DNA from: VAXT01 sp963774625
GTDB taxonomy: Bacteria; Actinomycetota; Thermoleophilia; Gaiellales; Gaiellaceae
Assembly: GCA_963774625.1 (NCBI GenBank)
Contig: CAVZFQ010000013.1
Location: forward strand, 1,426,001-1,490,000
Reading direction: 5' to 3'
Length of the DNA stretch: 64,000 bases
The notes under the pieces are model-generated. The model ran no database searches. It saw only the letters and a list, made by a program, of their open reading frames with translations, and was not told the DNA's origin. Every line of letters starts with the position of its first letter. Position 1 is the first letter of the stretch. This document shows positions 8,191 through 16,662 of the stretch, in pieces. Position numbers and translations under genes: made by a program.

Positions 8191-9090
8191 GTGGCCAGGC
8201 CCCCCGTGATCGGCGTCGACGTCGGCGGCACGAAGATGAACGGAGCGCTCGTCCATGAGGACGGGCGAGTCGAAGGCCCCCTCACGCGCAAGACCAAGGT
8301 GGGGTCGCAGGAGGAATTCCTCGCGGATCTGGACGCGTTGATCGAGGAAGTCCAGGATGGCCGCGCTGCCGCACTGGGCCTCGGCCTGCCCTCCACGATC
8401 GACCAGCGGGCCGGTCGGATCATCTCCTCCGTGAACATCCCGTGCGCGGATCTGGACATCCGCGCTCGGATGAGCGAGCGCTTCGGTCTTCCGACAGCGA
8501 TCGACAACGACGGAAACGCCGCAGCGATCGCAGAGTGGAAGGTCGGGGCCGGTCGCGGCACGGACAACCTGGTGCTGCTGACCCTCGGAACCGGCATCGG
8601 CGGCGGGCTGATCCTCGACGGCAAGCCGTTCCGGGGCGCGACCGGAGCCGGCGCCGAGCTCGGGCACATGGTGCTCGAGTACGGCGGGCCGGAATGTGCC
8701 TGCGGCGGGACCGGTCACTTCGAGACGGTCGCTTCGGGTCAGGCGGCCGACAGGGTGGCCAAGAAGTTGCTGGGGGAGGGTTCCGGGGGCGCTGAGCTCG
8801 TGGTGGCGGCCGACCATGGTGACGAGGCCGCCGTCGAGGCACTCGCCCAGATCGGCCGAGAGCTCGGCGCCGGGATCGCGAGCCTGATCAACATCTTCGA
8901 GCCCGAGCTCGTGGTCGTCGGCGGCGGCTTCGGCCAGGCCGGTGAGCTGCTGATCGGCCCGGCGCGGGAAGTGGTCGCGCGCGAGGCGTTGCTTCCGGGC
9001 CGCGACACCGTGCGCATCGTCCCGGCCGAGCTCGGGCCGAGAGCAGGTCTCGTGGGCGCTGGGTTCGTCGCCTACGAGGCTCTCGAGTAG
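8191..9090 (+). CDS. glk: ROK-family glucokinase
   Basis: This kinase phosphorylates glucose or a related hexose with ATP. The 299-residue protein opens with GVDVGGTKMNGAL (ATP phosphate motif), has LGTGIGGGLILDG in the middle, and the ROK zinc region GAELGHMVLEYGGPECACGGTGHFE. In that region the third of the usual cysteines (GC) is histidine (GH), a variation known in the family that may alter but not abolish metal binding. The C-terminal half carries LVVVGGGFGQAGELL. Glucose is the likeliest substrate but not proven. GTG start at leaderless spacing. Confidence 0.85.
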   Translation: MARPPVIGVDVGGTKMNGALVHEDGRVEGPLTRKTKVGSQEEFLADLDALIEEVQDGRAAALGLGLPSTIDQRAGRIISSVNIPCADLDIRARMSERFGLPTAIDNDGNAAAIAEWKVGAGRGTDNLVLLTLGTGIGGGLILDGKPFRGATGAGAELGHMVLEYGGPECACGGTGHFETVASGQAADRVAKKLLGEGSGGAELVVAADHGDEAAVEALAQIGRELGAGIASLINIFEPELVVVGGGFGQAGELLIGPAREVVAREALLPGRDTVRIVPAELGPRAGLVGAGFVAYEALE

Positions 9091-9893
9091 TGCCGCTCGC
9101 GGTCTGCGCGACTCCGATCGGCAACCTCGAGGACGTCACCCTGCGCGTGCTGCGGGAGCTGGCCGAGGCGGAGCTCGTGCTCTGCGAGGACACGCGGCAC
9201 ACCGGGAAGCTCCTGGAGCGGCATGGAATCCGTGCGCGGCTGCTCAGCTACCACGAGCACAACGAGGCTGCGCGGACCGCCGAGCTGCTCCCGCGGTTGC
9301 AGGCCGGTGAGCGGATCGCCCTGGCGAGCGATGCGGGGCTTCCCGCAGTCAGCGACCCAGGTGCTCGGCTGATCGCAGCCGCGATCGAGGCCGGCGTGCC
9401 GGTGACCGTGCTTCCGGGCCCTTCGGCGGTCGAGTCCGCGCTCGTGGCGAGCGGGCTCGTCGGCGAGCGGTACCAGTTCGTCGGCTACCTGCCTCGCGGC
9501 GAGCGCGCGCTGCGTGCGCTGTGGGAGGAGCTGGCCGCGTGGCCGCATCCGGTGGTGGCATTCGAGTCCGCCCGGCGGCTTCCCACGAGTCTCGCCTCGC
9601 TTGCGGAGGCTCATCCCACCCGCTCGGTGGCCGTGTGCCGGGAGCTCACGAAGCGCTTCGAGGAGGTCGTGCGGGGGAGCGCGGGCGAGCTTGCGGAGCG
9701 CTACTCGGAGGCCCCGAAGGGCGAGATCACGGTTGTCGTCGGGGGCGCACCGGCGATCGAGGTCGAAGACGCCGAGGCTCTCGAAGCGGTAGCTGAGCTC
9801 GTCGCCGAGGGAGTCGGTCGGCGTCGCGCGGCGGAGATCGTCGCGCGGCTCACCGGCGTGGCGCGCAACCGCCTCTACCGCCCTTCTCTGTAG
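9090..9893 (+). CDS. rsmI: 16S rRNA (cytidine1402-2'-O)-methyltransferase
   Basis: RsmI methylates the 2'-hydroxyl of C1402 in the ribosomal decoding centre. The 267-residue protein shows the tetrapyrrole-methylase fold signatures: ATPIGNLEDVTLRVLRELAEAELVLCEDTR at the N-terminus, then LASDAGLPAVSDPGARL and VTVLPGPSAVESALVASGL, and the YLPRG stretch. The GTG at 9090 shares its first base with the TAG stop of glk, so the two are co-transcribed. The length is normal for the family, ending shortly after a helical C-terminal part. Confidence 0.93.
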   Translation: MPLAVCATPIGNLEDVTLRVLRELAEAELVLCEDTRHTGKLLERHGIRARLLSYHEHNEAARTAELLPRLQAGERIALASDAGLPAVSDPGARLIAAAIEAGVPVTVLPGPSAVESALVASGLVGERYQFVGYLPRGERALRALWEELAAWPHPVVAFESARRLPTSLASLAEAHPTRSVAVCRELTKRFEEVVRGSAGELAERYSEAPKGEITVVVGGAPAIEVEDAEALEAVAELVAEGVGRRRAAEIVARLTGVARNRLYRPSL

Positions 9894-9899
9894 CCAGAT

Positions 9900-9928
9900 T
9901 TGACAACAGCCGACCACCCTGTTACCGT
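9900..9928 (+). promoter_or_regulatory. Sigma-70-type promoter of the M23 peptidase gene
   Basis: A perfect -35 box TTGACA (9900-9905) is followed after exactly 17 bases by the -10 box TACCGT (9923-9928). The predicted start at about 9935 lies two or three bases before the GTG at 9938. This is the clearest full promoter in the window. Confidence 0.75.
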
Positions 9929-9937
9929 GCCGGGCTC

Positions 9938-11212
9938 GTGGTTTTCAAAATTGGCAACAGAATGCTCTTGCATCTGCTCGCGGGCGTGGCAGCACTGGTC
10001 TGCGCACCGGCCGCCGGTGCCTGGAGCTGGCCCGTCGACGGCCCTGTGGTCCGAGGCTTTCTCGCCGAGGACGATCCGTACCTGGGCGGGCAACACCGTG
10101 GTGTGGACATCGGGGCGCTCTCGGGCGCCGACGTGCGTGCGCCCGCACGCGGCGTGGTCGCGTTCGCCGGCTCGCTGCCGCATGCGGGGCTCGGCGTGAC
10201 GATCCGCACCGAAGACGGCTACTCGATCACGCTCATCCATCTCGGGTCCGTGGGCGTGCGGGTCGGCACCGCGGTCGAGGAGGGCGAGAGCGTCGGCGCC
10301 GTCGGCCCGAGCGGAGAGGTCGAGCACGCCGAGCCGTACGTCCACCTGGGCGTCCGAGTGACGGCCGAGCCTCACGGCTACCTCGACCCACTGACCCTGC
10401 TCCCCCAGCGCGCGTCGCAGGCCGAGCCGACCGCCGCCCCTGCCGCGCCCCTGCCCGCCCAGGTCTCGGTCGCAAAGGGGTCGACCGGCGGGCCCGCGCG
10501 CCGCGCCCGCTCCGCGCCTGTGACGCGGGTGGGCTCGCGACCTCGGGCCGCGCGACCATCGGTTGCGGTCACGGCTGTTCGCCAGACGGGCGGCACGCAG
10601 GTCGTGCGCGGTCGGGCTCAGGTCGTCGTCTCGGCCTCCGTCCGCTCGGCACCGCGCAAGGTCGCCAAGCCCCAGCCTCCCGTCGCGCTTTCGGCGACGA
10701 CCGCGCCGCAGAAGGCTGCGCAACGGAGGTCGGCGCGGCGACCGGTTCGAGCTCCCGTGGAGCCCGGCCGCGCGGCTCGGAGCAGCAGGAGCCGGCAACG
10801 CACGACCTCCGTTCGCGAGTCAGAAGACACGCATCGGAGCCCGTTGCCTCTCCTGGTCGGACTGTCGCTCGGCGCCGGGCTCGTCCTCTACGGGCTCGTC
10901 GGCCTGCGCCGTCGCGGGGTCCCGGCGCGGGCGCCGGTGGGGCCGGCGGCCAGGCCTATCATTGATCGCGATGCGCTTCTACCTGACGACACCCATCTAC
11001 TACATCAACTCGACGCCGCACATCGGTCATGCGTACACGACCATCGCGGCGGACGTCCTGGTGCGCCATCGCCGACAGCGCGGCGACGAGACGTTCTTCC
11101 TCACCGGCACCGACGAGCACGCCTCCAAGGTCGCGCGCGTCGCCGAGGAGCAGGGGCTCACACCGAAGGAGTACGCCGACCAGATCGTCGAGCACTGGCG
11201 CGCGCTTCCTGA
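9938..11212 (+). CDS. M23-family (LytM-like) metallopeptidase with C-terminal membrane anchor
   Basis: Residues 1-30 form a signal peptide. The peptidase part (about 31-150) has HRGVDIGA (zinc-binding H-x3-D) and YVHLGVR (the later histidine), as in peptidoglycan endopeptidases of the M23 group. A long Ala/Pro/Arg-rich linker follows, then a hydrophobic helix PLLVGLSLGAGLVLYGLVGL near residue 310. The natural end is probably just before metG: the frame as given runs 242 bases into metG and its last 80 residues are only an out-of-frame reading. One lost or gained base near 10950 would put a TGA at about 10964. GTG 9938 or ATG 9962 are both possible starts. Confidence 0.75.
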   Translation: MVFKIGNRMLLHLLAGVAALVCAPAAGAWSWPVDGPVVRGFLAEDDPYLGGQHRGVDIGALSGADVRAPARGVVAFAGSLPHAGLGVTIRTEDGYSITLIHLGSVGVRVGTAVEEGESVGAVGPSGEVEHAEPYVHLGVRVTAEPHGYLDPLTLLPQRASQAEPTAAPAAPLPAQVSVAKGSTGGPARRARSAPVTRVGSRPRAARPSVAVTAVRQTGGTQVVRGRAQVVVSASVRSAPRKVAKPQPPVALSATTAPQKAAQRRSARRPVRAPVEPGRAARSSRSRQRTTSVRESEDTHRSPLPLLVGLSLGAGLVLYGLVGLRRRGVPARAPVGPAARPIIDRDALLPDDTHLLHQLDAAHRSCVHDHRGGRPGAPSPTARRRDVLPHRHRRARLQGRARRRGAGAHTEGVRRPDRRALARAS

Positions 11213-12494
11213 GCGCATCAATGCCCACCCCGACTTTTTCATCCGCACCACCGACGAGGGACACAAGGCGTTCGTCCAGGACTTCCTCCAGCGCATCTAC
11301 GACAACGGGGACATCTACGAGGACACCTACGAAGGTCTCTACTGCGTCGGTTGCGAGGCTTTCAAGACAGAGGCCGAGCTCGTCGACGGCAAGTGCCCCG
11401 AGCACGGCGTCGAGCCCGAGTACATCCGCGAACAGAACTACTTCTTCCGGCTGTCGGCCTACCAGGACCGGCTCCTCCAGCTCTATGACGAGCGGCTCGA
11501 TTTCGTCCTGCCGAAGTTCCGCTCCAACGAGGCGCGGAGCTTCATCGAGGGCGGCCTGCAGGACTTCAGCATCAGCCGCGCGGGCCAGCCCTGGGGTGTG
11601 CCGCTTCCCTGGGCGCCGAACCAGGTCACCTATGTCTGGGTCGATGCGCTCATCAACTACCTGAGCGCTCTCTCGTACGCGCGGGAGGGCGAGAACCTGG
11701 TCGAGGAGTTCTGGCCCGAGGTTCATCACCTGCTCGCCAAGGACATCCTGCGCTTCCACTGCGTCTTCTGGCCTGCCTTGCTGATCTCAGCGGGCTACCC
11801 GGTTCCGAAGCAGCTGTTCGTGCATGGGTATCTCACGATCGACCAGCAGAAGATCTCGAAGTCGCTCGGCAACGTCATCGAACCGCTCGACCTGATCGAC
11901 GTCTACGGCGCCGATGCGCTCCGCTACTACCTGTTTCGGGCCGCGCGGTTCGGCCAGGACGGAAACGCGTCGGTCGAGGAGCTTCACGAGCGCTACGAGC
12001 GTGAGCTCGGCAACGACCTCGGAAACCTGCTCTCGAGGACGACTGCGCTCATCGCTCGGTCTCGAGACGGACAGCTGGTCGCTCCGACCGAGAGCTCGGG
12101 CGTGATCGCGGACGCCGTCGTGGGCATCGGCCGCGACGTGCCGGCCCTGCTCGACGAGTACGACCTCACCGGGGCGCTCGATTCGATCTGGGACGTCGTC
12201 CGCGCGCTGAACAGGCACGTCGAGCAGACGAAGCCGTGGGAGATCGCAAAGGACGAGTCGCGAGTCGAGGAGCTCGACCGCGTGCTCTACGAGCTGGCCG
12301 ACGGCCTGCGCGCGGTCGCGGTCGCCCTCTCGTCGTATCTCCCCGAGACCTCCGCGCGGATCCTCGCCGCGCTGCGGCAGCCCGACGACCTCTCCTGGGA
12401 GCTCGTTGCGCCCGGACGTGCCCAGCCCGCCGAGGGCATCGAGGCCGCCGAGCCGCTCTTCCCGCGTGTCGACCTTCCGACCGCGGCCGCTTGA
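10971..12494 (+). CDS. metG: Methionine--tRNA ligase
   Basis: MetRS charges tRNA-Met. The 507-residue protein is a class I synthetase: HIGH motif as TPHIGHAYTT near residue 16, the editing/zinc knuckle insert with CVGCEAF and CPEH (a single-knuckle zinc site), YVWVDALINYLS in the active site, and KISKSLG. The C-terminal anticodon-binding helices follow (TKPWEIAKD). There is no C-terminal EMAP-like dimerisation domain, which is normal for this shorter form. The start is inside the frame of the preceding gene; TatD follows with a TTGA overlap. Confidence 0.96.
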   Translation: MRFYLTTPIYYINSTPHIGHAYTTIAADVLVRHRRQRGDETFFLTGTDEHASKVARVAEEQGLTPKEYADQIVEHWRALPERINAHPDFFIRTTDEGHKAFVQDFLQRIYDNGDIYEDTYEGLYCVGCEAFKTEAELVDGKCPEHGVEPEYIREQNYFFRLSAYQDRLLQLYDERLDFVLPKFRSNEARSFIEGGLQDFSISRAGQPWGVPLPWAPNQVTYVWVDALINYLSALSYAREGENLVEEFWPEVHHLLAKDILRFHCVFWPALLISAGYPVPKQLFVHGYLTIDQQKISKSLGNVIEPLDLIDVYGADALRYYLFRAARFGQDGNASVEELHERYERELGNDLGNLLSRTTALIARSRDGQLVAPTESSGVIADAVVGIGRDVPALLDEYDLTGALDSIWDVVRALNRHVEQTKPWEIAKDESRVEELDRVLYELADGLRAVAVALSSYLPETSARILAALRQPDDLSWELVAPGRAQPAEGIEAAEPLFPRVDLPTAAA

Positions 12495-13237
12495 TCGATA
12501 CACACGCGCACCTCGATGCGTGCGCAGACCGGCCGTCCGCGCTGCTGCGCCGCGCGCGCGACGCCGGGGTCGATCGCGTGGTGACCGTCGGCACCGGGAT
12601 CGAGTCCTCCCGGGAGGCGGTCGCGCTCGCCGACCGGCACGACGAGGTCTTTGCCGTGCTCGGCATCGACCCGCATCAGGCGGGCGGGAGCGAGGCGGAC
12701 CGGATCGACGAGCTTCGTGAGCTCTTCACGCACGAGAAGGCGGTCGCGGTGGGGGAGACGGGCCTCGATTTCTTCCGCGATCACGCATCGCCCGACAGTC
12801 AGCGGCGCCTGTTCGAGGCCCAGCTCGATCTGGCGAGCGAGCTGGAGAAGCCCGTCGTCATCCACAACCGCGACGCCGACGACGACACGGCGCGCGTCCT
12901 CGCGGGGTTCGACGGCACGGTCGTCCTGCACTGCTTCTCGTCGCCGGGGCTGCTCGAACCAGCGCTGGATCGCGGGTACTTCGTCTCGTTCGCGGGGAAC
13001 GTCACGTTCCCGAAGGCCGAGGCCCTGAGGTCGGCGGCCGCGCGAATTCCGGCCGAACGGATCCTGGCCGAGACCGACAGTCCCTACCTCGCCCCGCAGC
13101 CGCGCCGTGGGCGTCCGAACGAGCCCGCGAACGTCGTCCACACCGTCGAGGTGCTGGCCGCCGCTCGCGGCGAGAGCCCCGACGAGCTCGCCGCGCAGAT
13201 CGACGCCAACGCCTCGGTCGCCTTCTCGCTGCCGTGA
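12491..13237 (+). CDS. tatD: TatD-family metal-dependent hydrolase (DNase)
   Basis: The 248-residue protein begins at a TTG that overlaps the metG stop. The opening DTHAHLD supplies the first two metal ligands; GETGLDFFRD, PVVIHNRDAD, VLHCFSS and ETDSPYLAP supply the remaining glutamate, histidines and aspartate of the TIM-barrel metal site. Family members are 3'-5' DNases or related hydrolases. The gene order metG-tatD-rsmA is widely conserved, and all three plus ispE overlap by four bases here, so they form one operon. Confidence 0.93.
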   Translation: MIDTHAHLDACADRPSALLRRARDAGVDRVVTVGTGIESSREAVALADRHDEVFAVLGIDPHQAGGSEADRIDELRELFTHEKAVAVGETGLDFFRDHASPDSQRRLFEAQLDLASELEKPVVIHNRDADDDTARVLAGFDGTVVLHCFSSPGLLEPALDRGYFVSFAGNVTFPKAEALRSAAARIPAERILAETDSPYLAPQPRRGRPNEPANVVHTVEVLAAARGESPDELAAQIDANASVAFSLP

Positions 13238-14013
13238 CGCTGCCGACCCCGAACAAAGACCTCGGGCAGCACTTCCTGGTCGACGACAACATCCTCGGGG
13301 TCATCGGCCGCCTCGCCGAGCTCGACCCGCAGGACGTCGTCCTCGAGGTGGGGCCCGGGCTCGGAGTCCTGACCACATATCTCGCCGACCGGGTCGCCCT
13401 GGTGCATGCGGTTGAGCTCGACCGCTCGCTCGAGCAACACCTCACCGACCGCCTGGGCAAGCGGCCCAACGTCCAGGTCGTCTACGGCGACGCCATGCGC
13501 ACCGACCTGGCGGCACTACGTCCGGTCCCGAAGAAGTTCGTCGCGAACCTTCCGTACAACGTCGCCACGCCGCTGGTCGTCGAGAGCCTGGACGGGCTGC
13601 CGAGCCTCGAGCTCTGGACGGTCATGGTCCAGCGAGAGGTCGCCGACCGGTTCTTCGCAGGCCCCGGCACGAAGGCGTACGGGGCGGTCTCCGTGCTCCT
13701 CCAGTTGGCTACCGAGCGCACCGGCTTCCACCCGGTCTCCCGCACCGTCTTTCGTCCGCCCCCCAACGTCGACTCGGCTCTCGTCGCCTTTCGGCGGCGC
13801 GAGCTCCCAGCGGACTACGCGCATGTGAAGCAAGTGGTGGAGGCGGGGTTCTCGCACCGGCGAAAGACCCTGCCGAACTCGGTCGCGCTCGCCGGGCTGG
13901 CCGAGCGCGAACGAGCGGCCGCGGCCCTGGCGACGATCGGCCGTCCACCGGAGACCCGGGCCGAGGCGCTCGAGCCCGAGGAATTCGCCGCACTGGCAGA
14001 GGCGCTGCGGTGA
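13234..14013 (+). CDS. rsmA: 16S rRNA (adenine1518-N6/adenine1519-N6)-dimethyltransferase
   Basis: RsmA (KsgA) dimethylates two adjacent adenines in helix 45 of 16S rRNA late in 30S assembly. The 259-residue protein has the N-terminal KDLGQHFLVD, the SAM motif LEVGPGLGVLT, acidic VELD, and the catalytic NLPYNVATP (NLPY). The C-terminal helical domain with FSHRRKTLPNS binds rRNA. GTG start overlapping the tatD stop (GTGA). Confidence 0.96.
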   Translation: MTLPTPNKDLGQHFLVDDNILGVIGRLAELDPQDVVLEVGPGLGVLTTYLADRVALVHAVELDRSLEQHLTDRLGKRPNVQVVYGDAMRTDLAALRPVPKKFVANLPYNVATPLVVESLDGLPSLELWTVMVQREVADRFFAGPGTKAYGAVSVLLQLATERTGFHPVSRTVFRPPPNVDSALVAFRRRELPADYAHVKQVVEAGFSHRRKTLPNSVALAGLAERERAAAALATIGRPPETRAEALEPEEFAALAEALR

Positions 14014-14829
14014 TCCGCCGGCCCGCGACGGCGAAGATCAATCTCGCGCTCGTCGTCGGCGCGACGACGGCCGACGGCAAGCACGAGGTCGCCACGATCC
14101 TGCAGCGACTCGATCTCGCCGACCGTGTCGCCTTGCAGCCGGCAAGCGGTCTCGAGGTGCATGGCTTCCCCGAGGATTCGCTCGTCCGCGACGCCCTCGT
14201 CGCGCTGGCGGAGGCGGCCGGGACCGAACCGGCCTGGGCAGCGACGATCACGAAGCGGATCCCGGTCGCCGCCGGTCTCGGAGGCGGCAGCTCCGATGCT
14301 GCGACGGCGCTCCAACTGGCGAACGAGACCTTGCCGGAGCCGCTGCCACCCGAGCGGCTGGCCGCGATCGCCGCGGGTCTCGGTGCGGACGTTCCGTTCT
14401 TCCTGACGCAGGGGCCGCAGCTCGGGATGGGCGACGGCACGAAGCTCGCTCCCGCTCGAGCTGCCGCAGGACTACTACGTCGTGCTCGTCCTGCCCAGTG
14501 CCGTGGTGAAGGCGTCGACCGCCGAGGCCTATGCGGCCTTTGACGAGCGCGACGGTGCGAAGGGCTTCCGGAACCGGCGCGCAGCGCTGCGGCGGGCGCT
14601 GGCTCACATCGAGCGACCGCGTGACCTGGCTGCGCTGCCGGCCAACGACCTCGCCTCGTCGCCGGTCGCCGACGAGCTCCTCGCACGTGGGGCATTCCGT
14701 GCCGACGTCAGCGGCGCCGGTCCCACCGTGTACGGCCTCTTCACCCGCCGCGACGATGCCGCTGCTGCCAGGAAAGCCGTGGGCACCCTGGGGAAGACCT
14801 GGCTCACGGTGCCTGCTTGGTACGGTTGA
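14010..14829 (+). CDS. ispE: 4-(cytidine 5'-diphospho)-2-C-methyl-D-erythritol kinase, frameshifted
   Basis: IspE phosphorylates CDP-methylerythritol in the MEP isoprenoid pathway. The N-terminal part has ATAKINLALVV and the GHMP-kinase ATP motif PVAAGLGGGSSDAATAL. At 14451-14453 an extra C in GCTCCCGCTC shifts the frame: removing it gives KLAPLELPQDYYVVLVLP and continues to SGAGPTVYGLF, the third GHMP motif, in the second frame (open to 14829). The repaired protein is about 272 residues, normal for the family. The enzyme is essential where the pathway is used, so a sequencing insertion is much more likely than a dead gene. GTG start overlaps rsmA. Confidence 0.88.
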
Positions 14830-14832
14830 GCC

Positions 14833-15207
14833 ATGACCTACGGCAGCCCCGAGCTCGGGCGCGGCGAGGTCCTCGAGCACGGAAGCACGAGAGGCGGCCG
14901 GTGGCTTCGCGAGAGGCGGATCCGGATCGCACTGTGGATCGCGGTGGTCGAGGGCATCTTGATCGTCCTGGACCGGATCCCATGGAGCTTCGCCATCTTG
15001 GTAGCGATCGTGGCGGTGGCCGGTTACTTCTGGGCGCGAGACCGCCTGTCCGACACGACTCGACAGGTGGCGTGGATCGCGGCCGCGTCGCAAGCGGTAG
15101 TCATCTTCGTCCCGATCCTGCTCACCATCGCAACGGTCCTCGCGTTCACCGTGCTGGCGATCATCGCGATCGTCGCCCTGCTGTTGCTCCTGGGCGACCG
15201 CCGCTAG
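14833..15207 (+). CDS. Small membrane protein, unknown function
   Basis: This 124-residue protein has a charged N-terminus (1-30) and then three or four hydrophobic helices (IALWIAVVEGILIVL, FAILVAIVAVAGYFWA, IAAASQAVVIFVPILLTIATVLAFTVLAIIAIVALLLLL), ending in a short basic tail. No conserved motif is recognised. It starts at an ATG three bases after the ispE stop and probably belongs to the same transcript. Similar short multi-helix proteins are common next to ispE in this class, but I cannot name a family. Confidence 0.65.
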   Translation: MTYGSPELGRGEVLEHGSTRGGRWLRERRIRIALWIAVVEGILIVLDRIPWSFAILVAIVAVAGYFWARDRLSDTTRQVAWIAAASQAVVIFVPILLTIATVLAFTVLAIIAIVALLLLLGDRR

Positions 15208-15248
15208 CTGGCTCGTGGCAGACTGATGTTCTGAGCAGTCCTCTTCTT

Positions 15249-15319
15249 TGGGGCGTAGCCAAGTGGTAAGGCAGCGGGTTTTGGTCCCGCGATCCCAGGT
15301 TCGAATCCTGGCGCCCCAG
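15249..15319 (+). tRNA. tRNA-Gln (UUG)
   Basis: The cloverleaf folds fully: acceptor stem TGGGGCG (15249-15255) with CGCCCCA (15312-15318), D arm GCC...GGC, anticodon stem GCGGG/CCCGC with loop TTTTGGT and anticodon TTG at 15281-15283, T arm CCAGG-TTCGAAT-CCTGG, and discriminator G at 15319. CCA is not encoded. It lies upstream of glmU on the same strand. Confidence 0.97.
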
Positions 15320-15336
15320 CACGTCCCTTCCACACA

Positions 15337-16662
15337 GTGACCGCACGCGACCTCGCAGCCGTCGTCCTGGCCGGTGGCCTCGGAACCCGGATGCGTTCGG
15401 ACACGCCCAAGCACCTCCATCCGATCCTCGGCCGGCGCATGGTCGACTGGGTGCTAGAGGCAACTCGTGCCCTCGATCCGGACAAGCTCGTCGTCGTCAG
15501 CTCCCCGGACACGCACGATGCATTCGAAGACGTCGAGGTCGCAGTGCAGGTCGAGCCGCGCGGCACCGGCGACGCTCTGGCCTCGGCTCGCGACGCCCTC
15601 GACGGGTTCGACGGCGACGTGCTGGTCGTCTCGGGTGACACGCCGCTCCTCACCTCCGAGCTGCTGGAGCGGCTCGTCGAGACCCACCGGGGTGACGGAG
15701 CCGCCGCGACCGTGCTGACCTTCGAGCCCGACGATCCGGGCTCGTATGGGCGGATCATCCGAGGTGAGGACGGCGGGGTCACCGCGATCGTCGAAGCGGT
15801 CGACGCGAGCGACGAGCAGCTGAAGATCGGGGAGGTGAACTCTTCGATCTACGTCTTCGCGGCGGATCGCGTCTGGCCCGCCGTCGACAAGCTGGAGGCC
15901 GCGAACGCGCAGGGCGAGCTCTACCTGACCGACGCCGTGCGCCACCTCGTTGCAGGCGGGGAGCGCGTCGCCGCCCACGTCGCCAACCCGGCACTGGACG
16001 CCGAGGGGGTCAACACGCGAGTCGAGCTCGCCGCCGCGGCCGCTGCCCTACGCGACCGCGTCAACGAGCAGCACATGCTCGCCGGAGTGACCATCGTCGA
16101 CCCGGCGACGGCCTGGATCGACGCCGACGTCGAGCTGGAGCCCGACGCCGTGATCCATCCGTTCACGGTCCTCCGCGGCAAGTCTCGAGTCGCCGCAGGA
16201 GCCGAGGTCGGCCCGCACGTAGTCGCGATCGACGCGGCGATCGGCCCCGGTGCGACGGTCGGACCGTTCTGTTACCTTCGCCCCGGAGCCGTGCTCGAGG
16301 CGGGCGCGAAGGCCGGGACGTTCGTGGAGATCAAGAATTCGCACATCGGCGAAGGTGCGAAGGTGCCGCACCTTTCTTACATCGGCGACGCCGATGTCGG
16401 CGAGGGCACCAATATCGGCGCCGGCGCCATCACCGCCAACTACCGGCCCGAGATGGGCAGCGGCAAGCAGAGGACGACGATTGGCCGCAACGTCCATACC
16501 GGAAGCCAGAATGTCTTCGTTGCTCCGGTCACGCTTGGCGACAATGCTTGGGTTGCGGCCGGGTCGGTCGTCACCAAAAACGTCCCGCCCGGAGCGCTCG
16601 CCATCGGGCGTGGGCGCCAGGTCAACAAGGAGGGTTATGACGATCGAAAGCGGCATGACTGA
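15337..16662 (+). CDS. glmU: Bifunctional N-acetylglucosamine-1-phosphate uridyltransferase / glucosamine-1-phosphate acetyltransferase
   Basis: GlmU makes UDP-GlcNAc for peptidoglycan in two steps. The N-terminal pyrophosphorylase domain has LAGGLGTRM near residue 12, GTGDAL and SGDTPLL; the C-terminal left-handed beta-helix (from about 250) has many hexapeptide turns and FVEIKNSHIGEGAKVPHLSYIGDA, NIGAGAITANY and SQNVFVAPVTLGD, the acetyl-CoA and sugar-binding parts. 441 residues is the usual length. The GTG start lies 17 bases after the tRNA. prs overlaps its last 26 bases. Confidence 0.96.
   Translation: MTARDLAAVVLAGGLGTRMRSDTPKHLHPILGRRMVDWVLEATRALDPDKLVVVSSPDTHDAFEDVEVAVQVEPRGTGDALASARDALDGFDGDVLVVSGDTPLLTSELLERLVETHRGDGAAATVLTFEPDDPGSYGRIIRGEDGGVTAIVEAVDASDEQLKIGEVNSSIYVFAADRVWPAVDKLEAANAQGELYLTDAVRHLVAGGERVAAHVANPALDAEGVNTRVELAAAAAALRDRVNEQHMLAGVTIVDPATAWIDADVELEPDAVIHPFTVLRGKSRVAAGAEVGPHVVAIDAAIGPGATVGPFCYLRPGAVLEAGAKAGTFVEIKNSHIGEGAKVPHLSYIGDADVGEGTNIGAGAITANYRPEMGSGKQRTTIGRNVHTGSQNVFVAPVTLGDNAWVAAGSVVTKNVPPGALAIGRGRQVNKEGYDDRKRHD

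Noticed and set aside
12965..12985. Further LexA-like palindromes
   Set aside because: GAAC-N5-GTTC inside tatD has the wrong spacer and lies within a coding region. GAAC-GTTC at 42190 and GAAC-C-GTTC at 24610 have spacers of 0 and 1 instead of 4.
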